Below are positions 17,099 through 27,760 of a DNA stretch of 64,000 bases, one piece after another. Position 1 is the stretch's first letter. Every line of letters begins with the position of its first letter. This DNA is from G963663365 sp963663365. Lineage in GTDB: Bacteria; Hinthialibacterota; Hinthialibacteria; Hinthialibacterales; G963663365. The notes under the pieces are model-generated. The model worked only from the letters and a program-made list of their open reading frames with translations, was not told where the DNA came from and ran no database searches. Location: contig CAXXIH010000008.1 of the NCBI GenBank assembly GCA_963663365.2, positions 2,232,001 through 2,296,000 of the forward strand. The letters are read 5' to 3'. Made by a program: the position numbers and the translations under genes.

Positions 17099-18352
17099 TT
17101 AGGCGCGGAAACCGGGATTGGGAATTGGATCGACGGGAATTTTCGATTTGAAGTCCAATTCCTTGGGCAGAATATCCAGATCGCTATCCAAAGCTTCATG
17201 CCAAGTCAGCCGTTGCCCGGTGTAGGCGGACATACGTCCAATGATGGCCGTGAAGGTGCTCTCGGCAACTCGCACACCTTCATTAAGGTAACACCCGGAG
17301 CCGCGAATACTGGCTTGCAGATCAATATGTTCCTGAACATAGGGATCGACATCGGTCTTGCCCATATCATTGCAACTGCTGGTCCCCTTTGTACCGACAA
17401 TCGCTTCGGAAACATTGTTTGCGGCATTATCCCAGTGACGGCTCATACTTAGTACATGCACACCGTTGGGATACTCATAATCACATGAGAAGTGATCGAA
17501 AATGTTTCCGTATTTTTCGATATTCGGTTTCCAGGCACGTCCGCCGGAAGCCGTGACCGCTACCGGATGCGATTGGAATACCCAGTTCATAATATCCAAG
17601 TTGTGAATATGTTGTTCAACAATATTGTCGCCACAAATCCAACAGAAATTGTACCAGTTATGGCTGGCTTGGTATTCCAAGTCGCTCATACCTTCAGTGC
17701 GTTCCCGCGCAAAAGGCAAACCACCATTCCAATAAGCACGTCCCGTTAGTAATTCTCCAAGAACGCCATCATGGATTTGCTGAATGGTCTGCACATAGTT
17801 GCCCTGATGACGGCGCTGCGTTCCAGTTACTACAGACAATCCCATCAGTTCCGATTTACGGGCTGCCAAAATGAAGCGGCGGATGCCAACCGGATCGGTT
17901 GCCACCGGCTTCTCGCAGAACATATTTTTCCCGGCTTCAACGCATGCTTCAAAATGCATGGGCCGGAATCCCGGAGGAGTAGCCAAAATGACATAATCCA
18001 GATCTTCTTTGAGTAGCTTCTTATAGCCATCCACACCAGAAAAAATGTTGTTGTCATCAACCGCGATATTGTTCGATAATTCGGCGTTTTCTTTCAGATT
18101 GGCCACGGTGTCTTTGGCTTTCTTTTCCACGATGTCATGGACAGCCACCAATTTCACATTACTTGAAGCTTGAATGGCATTCTTTACCGCGCCATTGCCG
18201 CGGCCACCGCAACCAATAAGCCCGATTTTCATCGCATCATCGTTGGCGCCATACGATTTAAGTACGCTAAAACTTGCCAGAGCGGTTGCCCCAACGGCGG
18301 CTTTCCGCCCAAAATCGCGGCGGGAGAGGTCACTACCCTTTTCTTGTGTCAT
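17099..18352 (-). CDS. Gfo/Idh/MocA-family oxidoreductase with Tat signal
   Basis: A 417-residue NAD(P)-dependent oxidoreductase-like protein. From Met at 18352 the N-terminus carries a twin-arginine signal (SRRDFGRKAAVGATALASF). The Rossmann fold begins KIGLIGCGGRGNGAVKNA; AGKNMFCEKPVATDP is the conserved EKP motif. A C-terminal alpha/beta domain contains NWYNFCWICGDNIVEQHIHNL. Related exported proteins are abundant in Planctomycetes-like genomes and probably act on glycan-derived sugars, but their substrates are unknown. Start choice: AAAGG lies 9 nt before this ATG, while the frame continues 40 codons upstream without a signal peptide. It stands alone, convergent with thiC. Confidence 0.9.
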   Translation of the reverse strand: MTQEKGSDLSRRDFGRKAAVGATALASFSVLKSYGANDDAMKIGLIGCGGRGNGAVKNAIQASSNVKLVAVHDIVEKKAKDTVANLKENAELSNNIAVDDNNIFSGVDGYKKLLKEDLDYVILATPPGFRPMHFEACVEAGKNMFCEKPVATDPVGIRRFILAARKSELMGLSVVTGTQRRHQGNYVQTIQQIHDGVLGELLTGRAYWNGGLPFARERTEGMSDLEYQASHNWYNFCWICGDNIVEQHIHNLDIMNWVFQSHPVAVTASGGRAWKPNIEKYGNIFDHFSCDYEYPNGVHVLSMSRHWDNAANNVSEAIVGTKGTSSCNDMGKTDVDPYVQEHIDLQASIRGSGCYLNEGVRVAESTFTAIIGRMSAYTGQRLTWHEALDSDLDILPKELDFKSKIPVDPIPNPGFRA

Positions 18353-18735
18353 CTTGGTCATCCTTTCCGGTTTGAAAGAAGCATTTCTTGGAAAATCGCT
18401 CCGTTGCCGGCCACCCTGTCGCTTCTGCACTTTGTCCAGCCGGCGGTGGAGAGCAAGTCTATTTTGAAACACTCGGAATTATTCCGTGCCCGCAATCATA
18501 CCACACATAGAGAATCTCTAAAGCGTGCGAAAACATCGCAAGCAACGCATTAGACATCACTTCAATCAGAGTAGCTGCGCTGTAACGCGGCAAATCTTTA
18601 TCATCATCCTTCGTCCAATACTTCTAATATCAATTAGCACAATCACTACAACCAAAGATTGAAATTGCGCGTTTTTTTCCTCAAATGATTCCTGATCGAT
18701 CATCCCAAATGCAGAAAATATTTAAATACAACAAT
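18353..18735. other. Intergenic region between rRNA terminator and oxidoreductase
   Basis: No convincing gene is seen. It should hold the oxidoreductase promoter (minus strand), but no strong -35/-10 pair stands out. The stretch from about 18600 is AT-rich. Confidence 0.5.
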
Positions 18736-18767
18736 AAAAAACCCCGATGATTTCTCACCGGGGTTCT
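18736..18767 (-). terminator. Terminator of the 23S-5S rRNA unit
   Basis: Read on the minus strand, AACCCCGG pairs with CCGGGGTT-like bases (ACCCCG/CGGGGT core) around a GAGAAATCAT loop, followed by a run of six T. It lies about 10 bp past the 5S 3' end. Confidence 0.9.
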
Positions 18768-18775
18768 ATGTTAGC

Positions 18776-18893
<118 letters not shown>

Positions 18894-18962
18894 TCTGAGT
18901 TCGCGTTTACTTCGAGTCCGCTTTGATCGTGCATTTTTTTGTGTCTCTGAACCCACCATATT

Positions 18963-18982
18963 TACTTAAGTAGGCGGTGGGG
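18963..18982 (-). repeat. Pre-23S processing stem, 3' arm
   Basis: TACTTAAGTAGGCGGTGGGG here is the reverse complement, allowing one G-U pair, of 22036-22055. The two 20-nt arms bracket the 23S gene and would form the long duplex that RNase III cleaves. Confidence 0.85.
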
Positions 18983-19009
18983 AACCGCCACATCGGTCAA
19001 CGACGTTAC

Positions 19010-22009
<3,000 letters not shown>

Positions 22010-22035
22010 CAACGCTGCTTTGCAATACGGCGATG

Positions 22036-22055
22036 CCCCACTGCCTACTTAAGTA
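22036..22055 (-). repeat. Pre-23S processing stem, 5' arm
   Basis: Partner of 18963-18982. It lies about 27 nt upstream of the 23S 5' end on the transcribed strand. Confidence 0.85.
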
Positions 22056-22115
22056 TCTTTAGGCGGGTTTATTGACACTTGCTTTCGCATGATCAATGTT
22101 TTTTTTGCGCGGACT

Positions 22116-22167
22116 CGATTGTCAAAGACCAAAAATCGTCTCCATAGATTGAATCAACAGAGACGAT
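22116..22167 (-). promoter_or_regulatory. boxB-boxA-like rRNA antitermination leader
   Basis: On the minus strand a hairpin ATCGTCTC/GAGACGAT (22135-22142 and 22160-22167) precedes GGTCTTTGACAATCG (22116-22130). The latter is close to the boxA core TCTTTGACAAT found in rRNA leaders. Order and distance from the promoter and from 23S fit an antitermination site. Confidence 0.7.
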
Positions 22168-22269
22168 GAGAACCTGCATGCTGCCTTTTCAGGCACATGT
22201 ACAGGTTAAAATCCGTTGTTTCTTTGTAACTGCGGCGACGTCATTCCCCGACCTCGTCGCAAGCAAAGT

Positions 22270-22297
22270 ATCATAAAACATCCAGGCCAACTTTCAA
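22270..22297 (-). promoter_or_regulatory. Candidate rRNA promoter for 23S-5S
   Basis: Minus strand: TTGAAA (22292-22297), 16-bp spacer, TATGAT (22270-22275). Transcription from about 22263 would produce the boxB-boxA leader and then 23S-5S. It lies between attL of the integrated element and 23S, so the rRNA genes need not rely on a promoter beyond the element. Confidence 0.65.
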
Positions 22298-22485
22298 GTC
22301 CAGCCTGGATTGTGCTGTTCTGAACTCTGCCTTAACAACAGCGGAAGAGGAAACTATCAACCTCATTCCCGCCAAGCAAGTATCCCCACAAAAAAAAACC
22401 AAAAACTTGAAAGGTCGTCTGGTCGAACGTACCACTGAATCTCGTTAGAGGTTCAAATCATTGGTCTTATGGAGAAAACAGCAAC

Positions 22486-22515
22486 AAAAGTGGAGCTGAC
22501 CGGGATCGAACCGGT
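22486..22515. repeat. attL core (30-bp direct repeat)
   Basis: Identical to 29660-29689, beginning AAAAGTGGAGCTGACC and ending GAACCGGT. It equals the T-arm and 3' acceptor strand of tRNA-Ala plus 5 bp of flank. No complete tRNA remains on this side. Confidence 0.93.
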
Positions 22516-22753
22516 CAACGAATTAGAGGAAACCGAAAATAAATCAATGCTTTACAGTAAGGGCTCCGGCGTCACAGCTGCACATACGTCGGCACTCAGG
22601 CCCGAAAACCGCTCCCAAGCGTCCGCACCCGACCTTGATTTGAAACGCATTGCCGACGCTTGGCCCCGGCTCCCACAAGCCATTCGCGCCGGAATCATGG
22701 CAATTGTCGATACCGCAACGGGCGAACCGGCCGGGAAGGATTCAGCACGATGA
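22516..22753 (+). pseudogene. Detached C-terminal tail of the element's integrase
   Basis: The reading frame through attL (an ATG at 22469 is fortuitous) continues from the core in exactly the frame used by the integrase at attR. Joining the cores gives the integrase 79 residues starting VNELEETENKS and ending with DLKRIADAWPRLPQAIRAG followed by a short Ala/Thr-rich end. The latter block resembles the C-terminus of many planctomycete-type tyrosine integrases (as I recall them), so this is a true protein end rather than chance. In the integrated state it has no start of its own with a ribosome site. The TGA at 22751-22753 overlaps the next small ATG. Confidence 0.85.
22575..22599. repeat. Arm-like direct repeat, left copy
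   Basis: A 25-bp sequence (CAGCTGCACATACGT then one variable base and GGCACTCAG-like end) that recurs with one mismatch at 29504-29528 in the same orientation. In the excised circle the two copies flank the att core at about 60 and 130 bp, as integrase arm sites do. Confidence 0.75.
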
Positions 22754-22884
22754 GCAGACGGCGCAGACGAAGAACTGTATGCAGGTGCATTCGGGCCGTT
22801 CTAAGGCTCTTTGCCGCATTCGGGTACCCAAGGCATAGGGTGAAGCCGAAACGCTCACAGCGGGCAGAATCGGCCCTGTTCTAG
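22750..22884 (+). CDS. Small Arg-rich peptide (44 aa), uncertain
   Basis: A 44-codon frame starting MSRRRRRRTVCRC, overlapping the stop of the restored integrase frame by ATGA and lying 35 bp before the next gene. Its position suggests translational coupling to the integrase in the circular element. Composition is very basic with two cysteines and no recognised domain. It could be a chance frame, so confidence is low. Confidence 0.35.
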   Translation: MSRRRRRRTVCRCIRAVLRLFAAFGYPRHRVKPKRSQRAESALF

Positions 22885-22919
22885 TGATTCTGAAGCAACA
22901 GAACGTGAGGGATTGAAGC

Positions 22920-23414
22920 ATGGCTCGAAAACCGTCTGCGAAGAGATCACGCCGAAAGACATCGGTAGCGGCGATGAAACCGGAATCTGAACCGCCCAAA
23001 GAGTCTGAGGGAAAACCGAAAGCGTTCCTGGAATCTCTTCCTAATGGGGCGCGTTTGGAAATCTTTATGAGCCTTCATCGTGCGTTGGGGACCGATCTAG
23101 CGGATGAAAACGGCTGGAGGGCAAGGACCGTTGCAGACTTGTTTAAGTCTTTGGACCCGGAGACCGCTATTGAAGGAATGCTCTCTGTGCAGATGCTGGC
23201 ATGTCACCGCTTGGCAGTGGAAACGGCTGCGCGAGGAACCGAGAGATCAATCAATCAGGCACAGGCGCTTATGCGTACGTTTACGCGGCAAATCGAAGCC
23301 ATGCAACGCTTACGCGGGCGGCCACGAGAGCAACGGATGGTAGTTGAGCATATCGACGCTCGCGGCGCTCAAGTTGCCATCGTAAATGGGGGGGCAAACG
23401 GGGACAAGCAATGA
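22920..23414 (+). CDS. Hypothetical element protein (164 aa)
   Basis: Not assigned to a known family. Residues 1-30 are highly basic (MARKPSAKRSRRKTS), followed by a charged Glu/Lys/Pro stretch. An all-helical domain (about 40-140) has DPETAIEGMLSVQMLACHRL, ETAARGTERSINQAQAL and ALMRTFTRQIEAMQRLRG. A similar small helical protein often sits beside HGGxSTG proteins in prophage-like elements; this is recalled, not searched. GAGGG lies about 10 nt before the ATG. It overlaps the next gene by ATGA, so the two are translated together. A nucleic-acid-binding or small-terminase-like role is possible but unsupported. Confidence 0.8.
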   Translation: MARKPSAKRSRRKTSVAAMKPESEPPKESEGKPKAFLESLPNGARLEIFMSLHRALGTDLADENGWRARTVADLFKSLDPETAIEGMLSVQMLACHRLAVETAARGTERSINQAQALMRTFTRQIEAMQRLRGRPREQRMVVEHIDARGAQVAIVNGGANGDKQ

Positions 23415-23713
23415 AATCGCACAAGGACTCCATGAACCGTTTCGAATTGCTGCCACGATGCGGCGCACAAACCCGCTCCGGCGGCCGCTGCAAACGACCC
23501 GGAAACAAGCGGAATGGCAGGTGCAAATTTCACGGCGGCGCTTCGACCGGACCGCGAACGGTGGAAGGTCGGCAGCGTTGCGGTCAGGCCCGCTTGAAGC
23601 ACGGCTACTTTTCAGCGGCGGAGCGGGAACGGCGGCGGGAATACCGGGAGATAATGGCAGAATTTAGACGGCTTCTCGCGGAAATCGAAAAGGCTTCCCC
23701 CGGTGTGGCCTAA
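23411..23713 (+). CDS. HGGxSTG domain protein
   Basis: A 100-residue protein with the diagnostic layout C-G-A-x-T-R-x-G-x-x-C-x-R-P (residues about 17-30), then GRCKFHGGASTGPRT (about 36-50) and a helical Arg/Glu-rich tail (AAERERRREYREIMAEFRRL). The Cys/His set C17, C27, C38 and H41 could bind zinc. HGGxSTG proteins are common in phage-related and integrative elements; their function is not established. It overlaps the previous gene by 4 bp and ends 47 bp before the convergent WD40-like cargo gene. Confidence 0.88.
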   Translation: MKSHKDSMNRFELLPRCGAQTRSGGRCKRPGNKRNGRCKFHGGASTGPRTVEGRQRCGQARLKHGYFSAAERERRREYREIMAEFRRLLAEIEKASPGVA

Positions 23714-23760
23714 GTTAGGGGCCGTGTTCAGCATCGTTTCCGTTTGAATTTGTGAAGTAT

Positions 23761-25068
23761 TCAATGCTGCAACCATCCCGTGACCGCCGCAGGCCGGAAT
23801 GAGCCGGTCAAGCGGTAGACACGAGCTTGGAAGTTTTCAGCGGCCACGGTCAGGAAAACAGAATCCGGTCCGGCTGGCGTCATGTCCAGCACTGGCGCGA
23901 ACGGTGCGGCTTTCGCTATGTCTATTTCTTGCCCGTTGACCTTCCAGACGATGCGCGTACCCGCGCCGTCAATCTCCGGAATTGCGGCCAATACTCCACC
24001 ATCGGCACCGGCCAAGATAGGATTGCTCTCAATCCACCGCCCGGGCGGAAGCACTGCCACTTCTTCGACAGAATAATCGGACTGTAGGACTTCGAGTTCC
24101 TGGACAGGCTCAAATAATGCAATGGCGTCCGAAGCGTCCCAGACGGCAATAGCATCTGGGTATTCATCGACATTGGTCAAGATCAACAGTTTTCCTGAAT
24201 CCATGTAGTAATCATAATCGAAAAGCCATCCATCGGTTTCAATATCAATCTTGCCAAGCATTTCAAATCTACCCACGTCCCAAATCTCGACATCGTTATC
24301 ATTGTTTTTTGTAAGCATAATTCCATTTGACTCTAATAGCCTCGAACCTGCATAGGTAGACGAAAGTCTTTTCACCGATGGGAACGCAAAAATCCCATCT
24401 CCGCTTGAATAAATCCGCATATCCGCAGAGAAAGATTCGGCATAGAACAAAGAGGGGTCTAGCCACGGAAATCCGCCCGTCAATTCTCCCGTTTTTAGAT
24501 CATAGATCTTTGTTCCAATGATGGCCTTTCTATTCGATATAAACGCAAGCGTTCCCCATATCGAACCACTGACGCTTAAAATAGGATCTTCTGCGCCTGG
24601 GGCAGTGGACCAGATTCTTATAGAATCATCTATTCCGGTCACAAAATAATTGCCGTCAGGCGACAGTAAAACCATTTCATTGCTATCAATGTATTTCTCA
24701 AGTAACTCATCTCCGGAATCAATGCGTTCGATATAGATAATTCCGTAGTGTGCTCCGCTTTCGTTCACACTGCCAACGGATAATACTCTCTGTTTATCGG
24801 GCAAAACCCAAGCGGTTTGCGCCCTGAAGAAATAGCCGTGCTCTATCTCAGAAATCACTTGCCCGGTTTCAACATCCCATATCAAAACACTCGTTCCGGC
24901 GCATGTGATTACGTTTCCATCCGGGGTAAAGTGTGCGGCTCCGAGCAAGACCCGCTCTCCGAAGTAGGCTTCATGGTTGATTACTAAGTCCGGCTCGTTA
25001 ATCACAATCTGGGCCGGGCACTCGATGATTGTCACAAGGAACGCCATAACAACTAGAATCTGTTTCAT
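23761..25068 (-). CDS. Secreted WD40/beta-propeller-like cargo protein
   Basis: A 435-residue exported protein. From Met at 25068 there is a Sec-type signal peptide (MKQILVVMAFLVTIIECPAQ) behind a GGGAGAG ribosome site 5 nt upstream; the frame's first ATG at 25185 lies in the preceding gene and is not used. The rest consists of repeating blades of the kind TPDGNVITCAGTSVLIWDVE, SPDGNYFVTGIDDSIRIWS and DNDVEIWDVGRFEMLGKI, giving a propeller of about seven degenerate WD40-like blades. Function may be binding rather than catalysis. It is cargo of the integrated element, downstream of the 2-TM gene on the same strand. Confidence 0.85.
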   Translation of the reverse strand: MKQILVVMAFLVTIIECPAQIVINEPDLVINHEAYFGERVLLGAAHFTPDGNVITCAGTSVLIWDVETGQVISEIEHGYFFRAQTAWVLPDKQRVLSVGSVNESGAHYGIIYIERIDSGDELLEKYIDSNEMVLLSPDGNYFVTGIDDSIRIWSTAPGAEDPILSVSGSIWGTLAFISNRKAIIGTKIYDLKTGELTGGFPWLDPSLFYAESFSADMRIYSSGDGIFAFPSVKRLSSTYAGSRLLESNGIMLTKNNDNDVEIWDVGRFEMLGKIDIETDGWLFDYDYYMDSGKLLILTNVDEYPDAIAVWDASDAIALFEPVQELEVLQSDYSVEEVAVLPPGRWIESNPILAGADGGVLAAIPEIDGAGTRIVWKVNGQEIDIAKAAPFAPVLDMTPAGPDSVFLTVAAENFQARVYRLTGSFRPAAVTGWLQH

Positions 25069-25082
25069 GCTTCTCTCCCTTT

Positions 25083-25391
25083 TTATAGAAACGGCGCTAA
25101 TAGCGTCCCCAGCGTAACGCCGAGAATCGAGAGTGCCGCTGAAACCAAGTAGGTCGAAATAAAAAAGAGCCAAAGCCCGAGGCACACAGCAAAGGCAATT
25201 CTTGGAATACTCAACGGCTTTGGAGCGGTTGAGGTTTCCCTTTTTTCCGAAGCCTCTAATAGATTTTTGTGCTCTTTCGGCGGATTCTCTCCGGTCAGTT
25301 TGTCGTATTCATGCAGCATCACCACCAGGATCAGAAACACGATGGCAAGGCCCCCTATGACAATGACCATTCTTATCACTTGGTCGCCCAT
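25083..25391 (-). CDS. Small membrane protein, two TM segments (cargo)
   Basis: A 102-residue protein with hydrophobic segments at about residues 7-26 (VIRMVIVIGGLAIVFLILVV) and 65-100, joined by a charged loop (KLTGENPPKEHKNLLEASEKRE). No family is recognised. A GAGGGAAG site lies just before the ATG. It ends 14 bp before the start of the WD40-like gene, so the pair is likely co-transcribed. The proteins may associate at the membrane, which is speculative. Confidence 0.75.
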   Translation of the reverse strand: MGDQVIRMVIVIGGLAIVFLILVVMLHEYDKLTGENPPKEHKNLLEASEKRETSTAPKPLSIPRIAFAVCLGLWLFFISTYLVSAALSILGVTLGTLLAPFL

Positions 25392-25457
25392 TGCTTCCCT
25401 CTCTATACCGGTGTCGGCCCATGCGGCTTGCGTTTGGATTTGCGAAGTATCTAATGC

Positions 25458-26498
25458 TCATCCAATTTGAGTTGGCGTCTTTGTGACAGTTGGCGTATGA
25501 GTTGCAGTCGGAGTCGGGGTTGCCGTTGCGGTACTCGTAACCGTTGGCGTCGGAGATTGTTTTTCTATAGAAAGAACATAATTTCCAGCTCGCTCTCCGA
25601 TTCCCGTTACTCTGGCGTAGAAGACATCGCTCACGTCTGCGGTCCAGGTTATTCGAGATCCAAGGCCAACATCTTTGCCGTCATCGTTTTCAGCAATTGG
25701 GGTTTTTTCAGGATTAAGCAAAGCTAATTCACTATCGTGCAGCGTGCCCGGAATCACAATGATGTCATAGGTGTAGTCGGGCAGAACCTCAAATCCGTAA
25801 TCGTCCGCCTCGCCGCTTGCGGATACTTCAGATTCAATCTCAGTGCCGAAAGGCATTAGAATTTCAAAAGGCCACTCAAGAGAGAATGTGTGGATTCTTT
25901 CTGAATCGTTCGGCCACTCATGGAAGTCTTCTATTTCAAATGAGCCATCAATTCTTATTGTCTCGATTACCCCAGGCGTTGCAGACTGGCTTACGTGAAA
26001 TCCCACCGTTGTAAATAGAATCTCTTGATTGCCCGGTGGATCGAATGTGTAGTTTTGTCCCCAGATCGAGACGAGTCTACCACTATCTGGAGTGCGTTGG
26101 CTTCCCGGTATTTCATAGCTCATAGAACTGAAGTATAGATTATTCTCTGATTCTGCCCGTACTGTGACTTGGAAGAGTCCAAGAATAGAGCCATAGGTCA
26201 AATAAACATCTACTTCATGCACAACATTGGGCGCAGGTGCGCCTCGAAATGACCCTTCGATCCTAAGAGTTGGAATTGGCAAGGGAGTTGGAGTCATTGT
26301 TGGAATTGGTGTGCTCGTTGGAATTGGTGTGGCTGTATATTTCGCCCCGCTATGCCAGTTTTTTTGAATGACATAAAGGTCTTCATGGTCAACAATGCCG
26401 TCTTGGTTAATGTCCCCAGGAATCGGCGTCTGACAAAAACACGTCAACGAAACGAGCAAAAAATATAGACAAAACAATCCTCGGCTCTTCATTTTCAC
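25458..26498 (-). CDS. Secreted protein with dockerin-like motif and Thr/Pro-rich linkers (cargo)
   Basis: A 346-residue exported protein. Signal peptide MKMKSRGLFCLYFLLVSLTC is followed directly by one dockerin-type calcium loop (GDINQDGIVDHEDLYVIQ, about residues 28-45), then a TPIPTSTPIPTMTPTPLPIP linker, a beta-rich domain (about 80-220), a pre-peptidase-C-like domain (ASGEADDYGFEVLPDYTYDI through GERAGNYVLSIE), and a Thr/Pro tail of about 30 residues. It could be surface-attached or bind a cohesin-like partner; only one dockerin half is present. GGGAGAG lies before the ATG. This is the first gene of the minus-strand cargo set. Confidence 0.8.
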   Translation of the reverse strand: MKMKSRGLFCLYFLLVSLTCFCQTPIPGDINQDGIVDHEDLYVIQKNWHSGAKYTATPIPTSTPIPTMTPTPLPIPTLRIEGSFRGAPAPNVVHEVDVYLTYGSILGLFQVTVRAESENNLYFSSMSYEIPGSQRTPDSGRLVSIWGQNYTFDPPGNQEILFTTVGFHVSQSATPGVIETIRIDGSFEIEDFHEWPNDSERIHTFSLEWPFEILMPFGTEIESEVSASGEADDYGFEVLPDYTYDIIVIPGTLHDSELALLNPEKTPIAENDDGKDVGLGSRITWTADVSDVFYARVTGIGERAGNYVLSIEKQSPTPTVTSTATATPTPTATHTPTVTKTPTQIG

Positions 26499-26734
26499 TC
26501 TCCCTTTTTATGCCGGAATCGGCCCGAGCGGCACTGCCTGTCAAGTCTTTATACCAGTTCCGGCGGGATTGCTTCTGTTCCTTTGCCTTATTCAACGCAA
26601 ATCGTCCTGTCGGAATACCAGAAAGGACACTTAGGGAGAAGTTGCCGGGTAGTATGGTCAAAGTCCAATTTCCGATGTACACGTGAGACATGAGCCCTCA
26701 AAAAGCATACACAGAAAACACCGGAGATCCAATC

Positions 26735-26938
26735 ATGTTAAATGAAAATTCAGAACAGCTTTTGACCGAGAGTGATGCGGCGGAGACGTTGAAATTCACA
26801 CGCAATACGCTGCGGAAATGGAGACGCGAGGGCCGTGGACCCCGTTACAAGCGTCTAGGGCGAGCGATCCGCTACAGGCTGCGTGACCTGCTGACATGGG
26901 CAGAGAGATTCGACGTGAAACCCGAATCAGGGAAATGA
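26735..26938 (+). CDS. Excisionase/AlpA-type HTH protein
   Basis: A 67-residue protein (counting from Met at 26735; the frame also has an ATG at 26690). It has a MerR-like winged helix: LLTESDAAETLKFTRNTLRKW is the HTH and GRGPRYKRLGRAIRYRLRDL the wing, the HTH_17 pattern of excisionases. In integrative elements these proteins steer the integrase towards excision or act as transcriptional activators. It is the first gene of the element's rightward plus-strand set and lies divergent from the cargo. Confidence 0.85.
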   Translation: MLNENSEQLLTESDAAETLKFTRNTLRKWRREGRGPRYKRLGRAIRYRLRDLLTWAERFDVKPESGK

Positions 26939-26950
26939 TAGGACCCGAAA

Positions 26951-27199
26951 ATGAAAAGCCCGCAGGCCGGAGCGGCAATGCGGGCGGACTTAGATACTGC
27001 CTCGAATCAGTATCTTACCTCGACCGCTCGCACCGCTCAAGACACAAACATCAAGTCAGCCAGAGACAATATGCACGGTCTCACCTATGAGTGCATATCG
27101 GACCCGAATCGGCTTACCGAAACGGACCGGGCTATTGCCAGGCTCTGGAATCATCTAAGCGCGCTCCACTGGGAGCGGTCTGTTTTGAATGGGAATTGA
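26951..27199 (+). CDS. Small hypothetical element protein (82 aa)
   Basis: Start ATG at 26951, 12 bp after the HTH gene; it overlaps the next frame. The last 40 residues (DPNRLTETDRAIARLWNHLSALHWERS) look helical and charged; the first 40 are Ala/Thr-rich. No family is recognised and no ribosome site is obvious. A shorter form from Met42 (about 27074) is possible. Moderately supported by its tight packing in the operon. Confidence 0.5.
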   Translation: MKSPQAGAAMRADLDTASNQYLTSTARTAQDTNIKSARDNMHGLTYECISDPNRLTETDRAIARLWNHLSALHWERSVLNGN

Positions 27200-27203
27200 G
27201 GCA

Positions 27204-27401
27204 ATGACAAACGTTCAACTTCAATTGATCGACATCCGCGAAATCTCACGTTTGACTGGCTTCGCACCCCGAACACTCTGGCGATGGCAATCCGCTGGCA
27301 AGTTCCCTCGACCGGACGTGACAGTCGGCAAAACGAAACGCTGGAAACCTTCGACAATCCAGGCATGGATTGAGCGGGGCGGCGCAGAAAAGGGCCGGTG
27401 A
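27204..27401 (+). CDS. Second AlpA/excisionase-type HTH protein
   Basis: A 65-residue HTH_17 protein: LIDIREISRLTGFAPRTLWRWQ is the helix-turn-helix, KFPRPDVTVGKTKRWKPSTI the wing, and IQAWIERG the closing helix, the textbook AlpA pattern. ATG at 27204 follows the preceding stop by 4 bp; 27189 is the alternative in-frame start. The element thus has two related but distinct HTH_17 proteins, perhaps one excisionase and one transcription regulator. Confidence 0.85.
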   Translation: MTNVQLQLIDIREISRLTGFAPRTLWRWQSAGKFPRPDVTVGKTKRWKPSTIQAWIERGGAEKGR

Positions 27402-27404
27402 GTG

Positions 27405-27743
27405 ATGAAGAAAGACGTATCTGAGGGGAAATTAATCCCGTTTGCGTTGGCGCTACGCGCCGCGTCAGCAAGGTATCGCCTCACGTCGAGCGAAATCGCC
27501 TACTTGTATGGGCTCGGCATGATTCTGAATCGTCCCGGTAGGAACTACAAATTCTGGCCGACACGCATGAGAATTCAACGTAAACGGATCATGCGATGTG
27601 CAGGGATCACAAGCAACGATGGCGAATCAAGAACGCGAAAGAGACTTATCGAGAAAGGTCTCATTGACTATGCGCGCGGGCCGAGGGGTGCCGCTGGCAC
27701 TTTCGGACTCACAGGCAAGTTCTGGCAGTGCGCTAAACAATGA
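27405..27743 (+). CDS. Winged-helix protein, possible initiator/regulator
   Basis: A 112-residue basic protein beginning MKKDVSEGKLIPFALAL. The core RLTSSEIAYLYGLGMILN, then FWPTRMRIQRKRIMRCAGIT and TRKRLIEKGLIDYARGPRG, fits the HTH_36-like winged helix found in small replication proteins and element regulators (family placement is inferred). It begins 3 bp after the previous stop. Three palindromic 23-bp-spaced repeats start 17 bp past its stop, so autoregulation or origin binding is plausible. Confidence 0.65.
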   Translation: MKKDVSEGKLIPFALALRAASARYRLTSSEIAYLYGLGMILNRPGRNYKFWPTRMRIQRKRIMRCAGITSNDGESRTRKRLIEKGLIDYARGPRGAAGTFGLTGKFWQCAKQ

Positions 27744-27760
27744 GACGACAGCCGAGAACC

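Noticed and set aside
22469..22515. ATG at 22469 as the start of an independent 94-residue gene
   Set aside because: The part before the core is tRNA-flanking chromosomal sequence with no ribosome site; the frame is better explained as the detached integrase tail.
22920..23414. Phage terminase small subunit
   Set aside because: Helical and basic, but no terminase signature, and no large terminase or capsid gene is present in the element.
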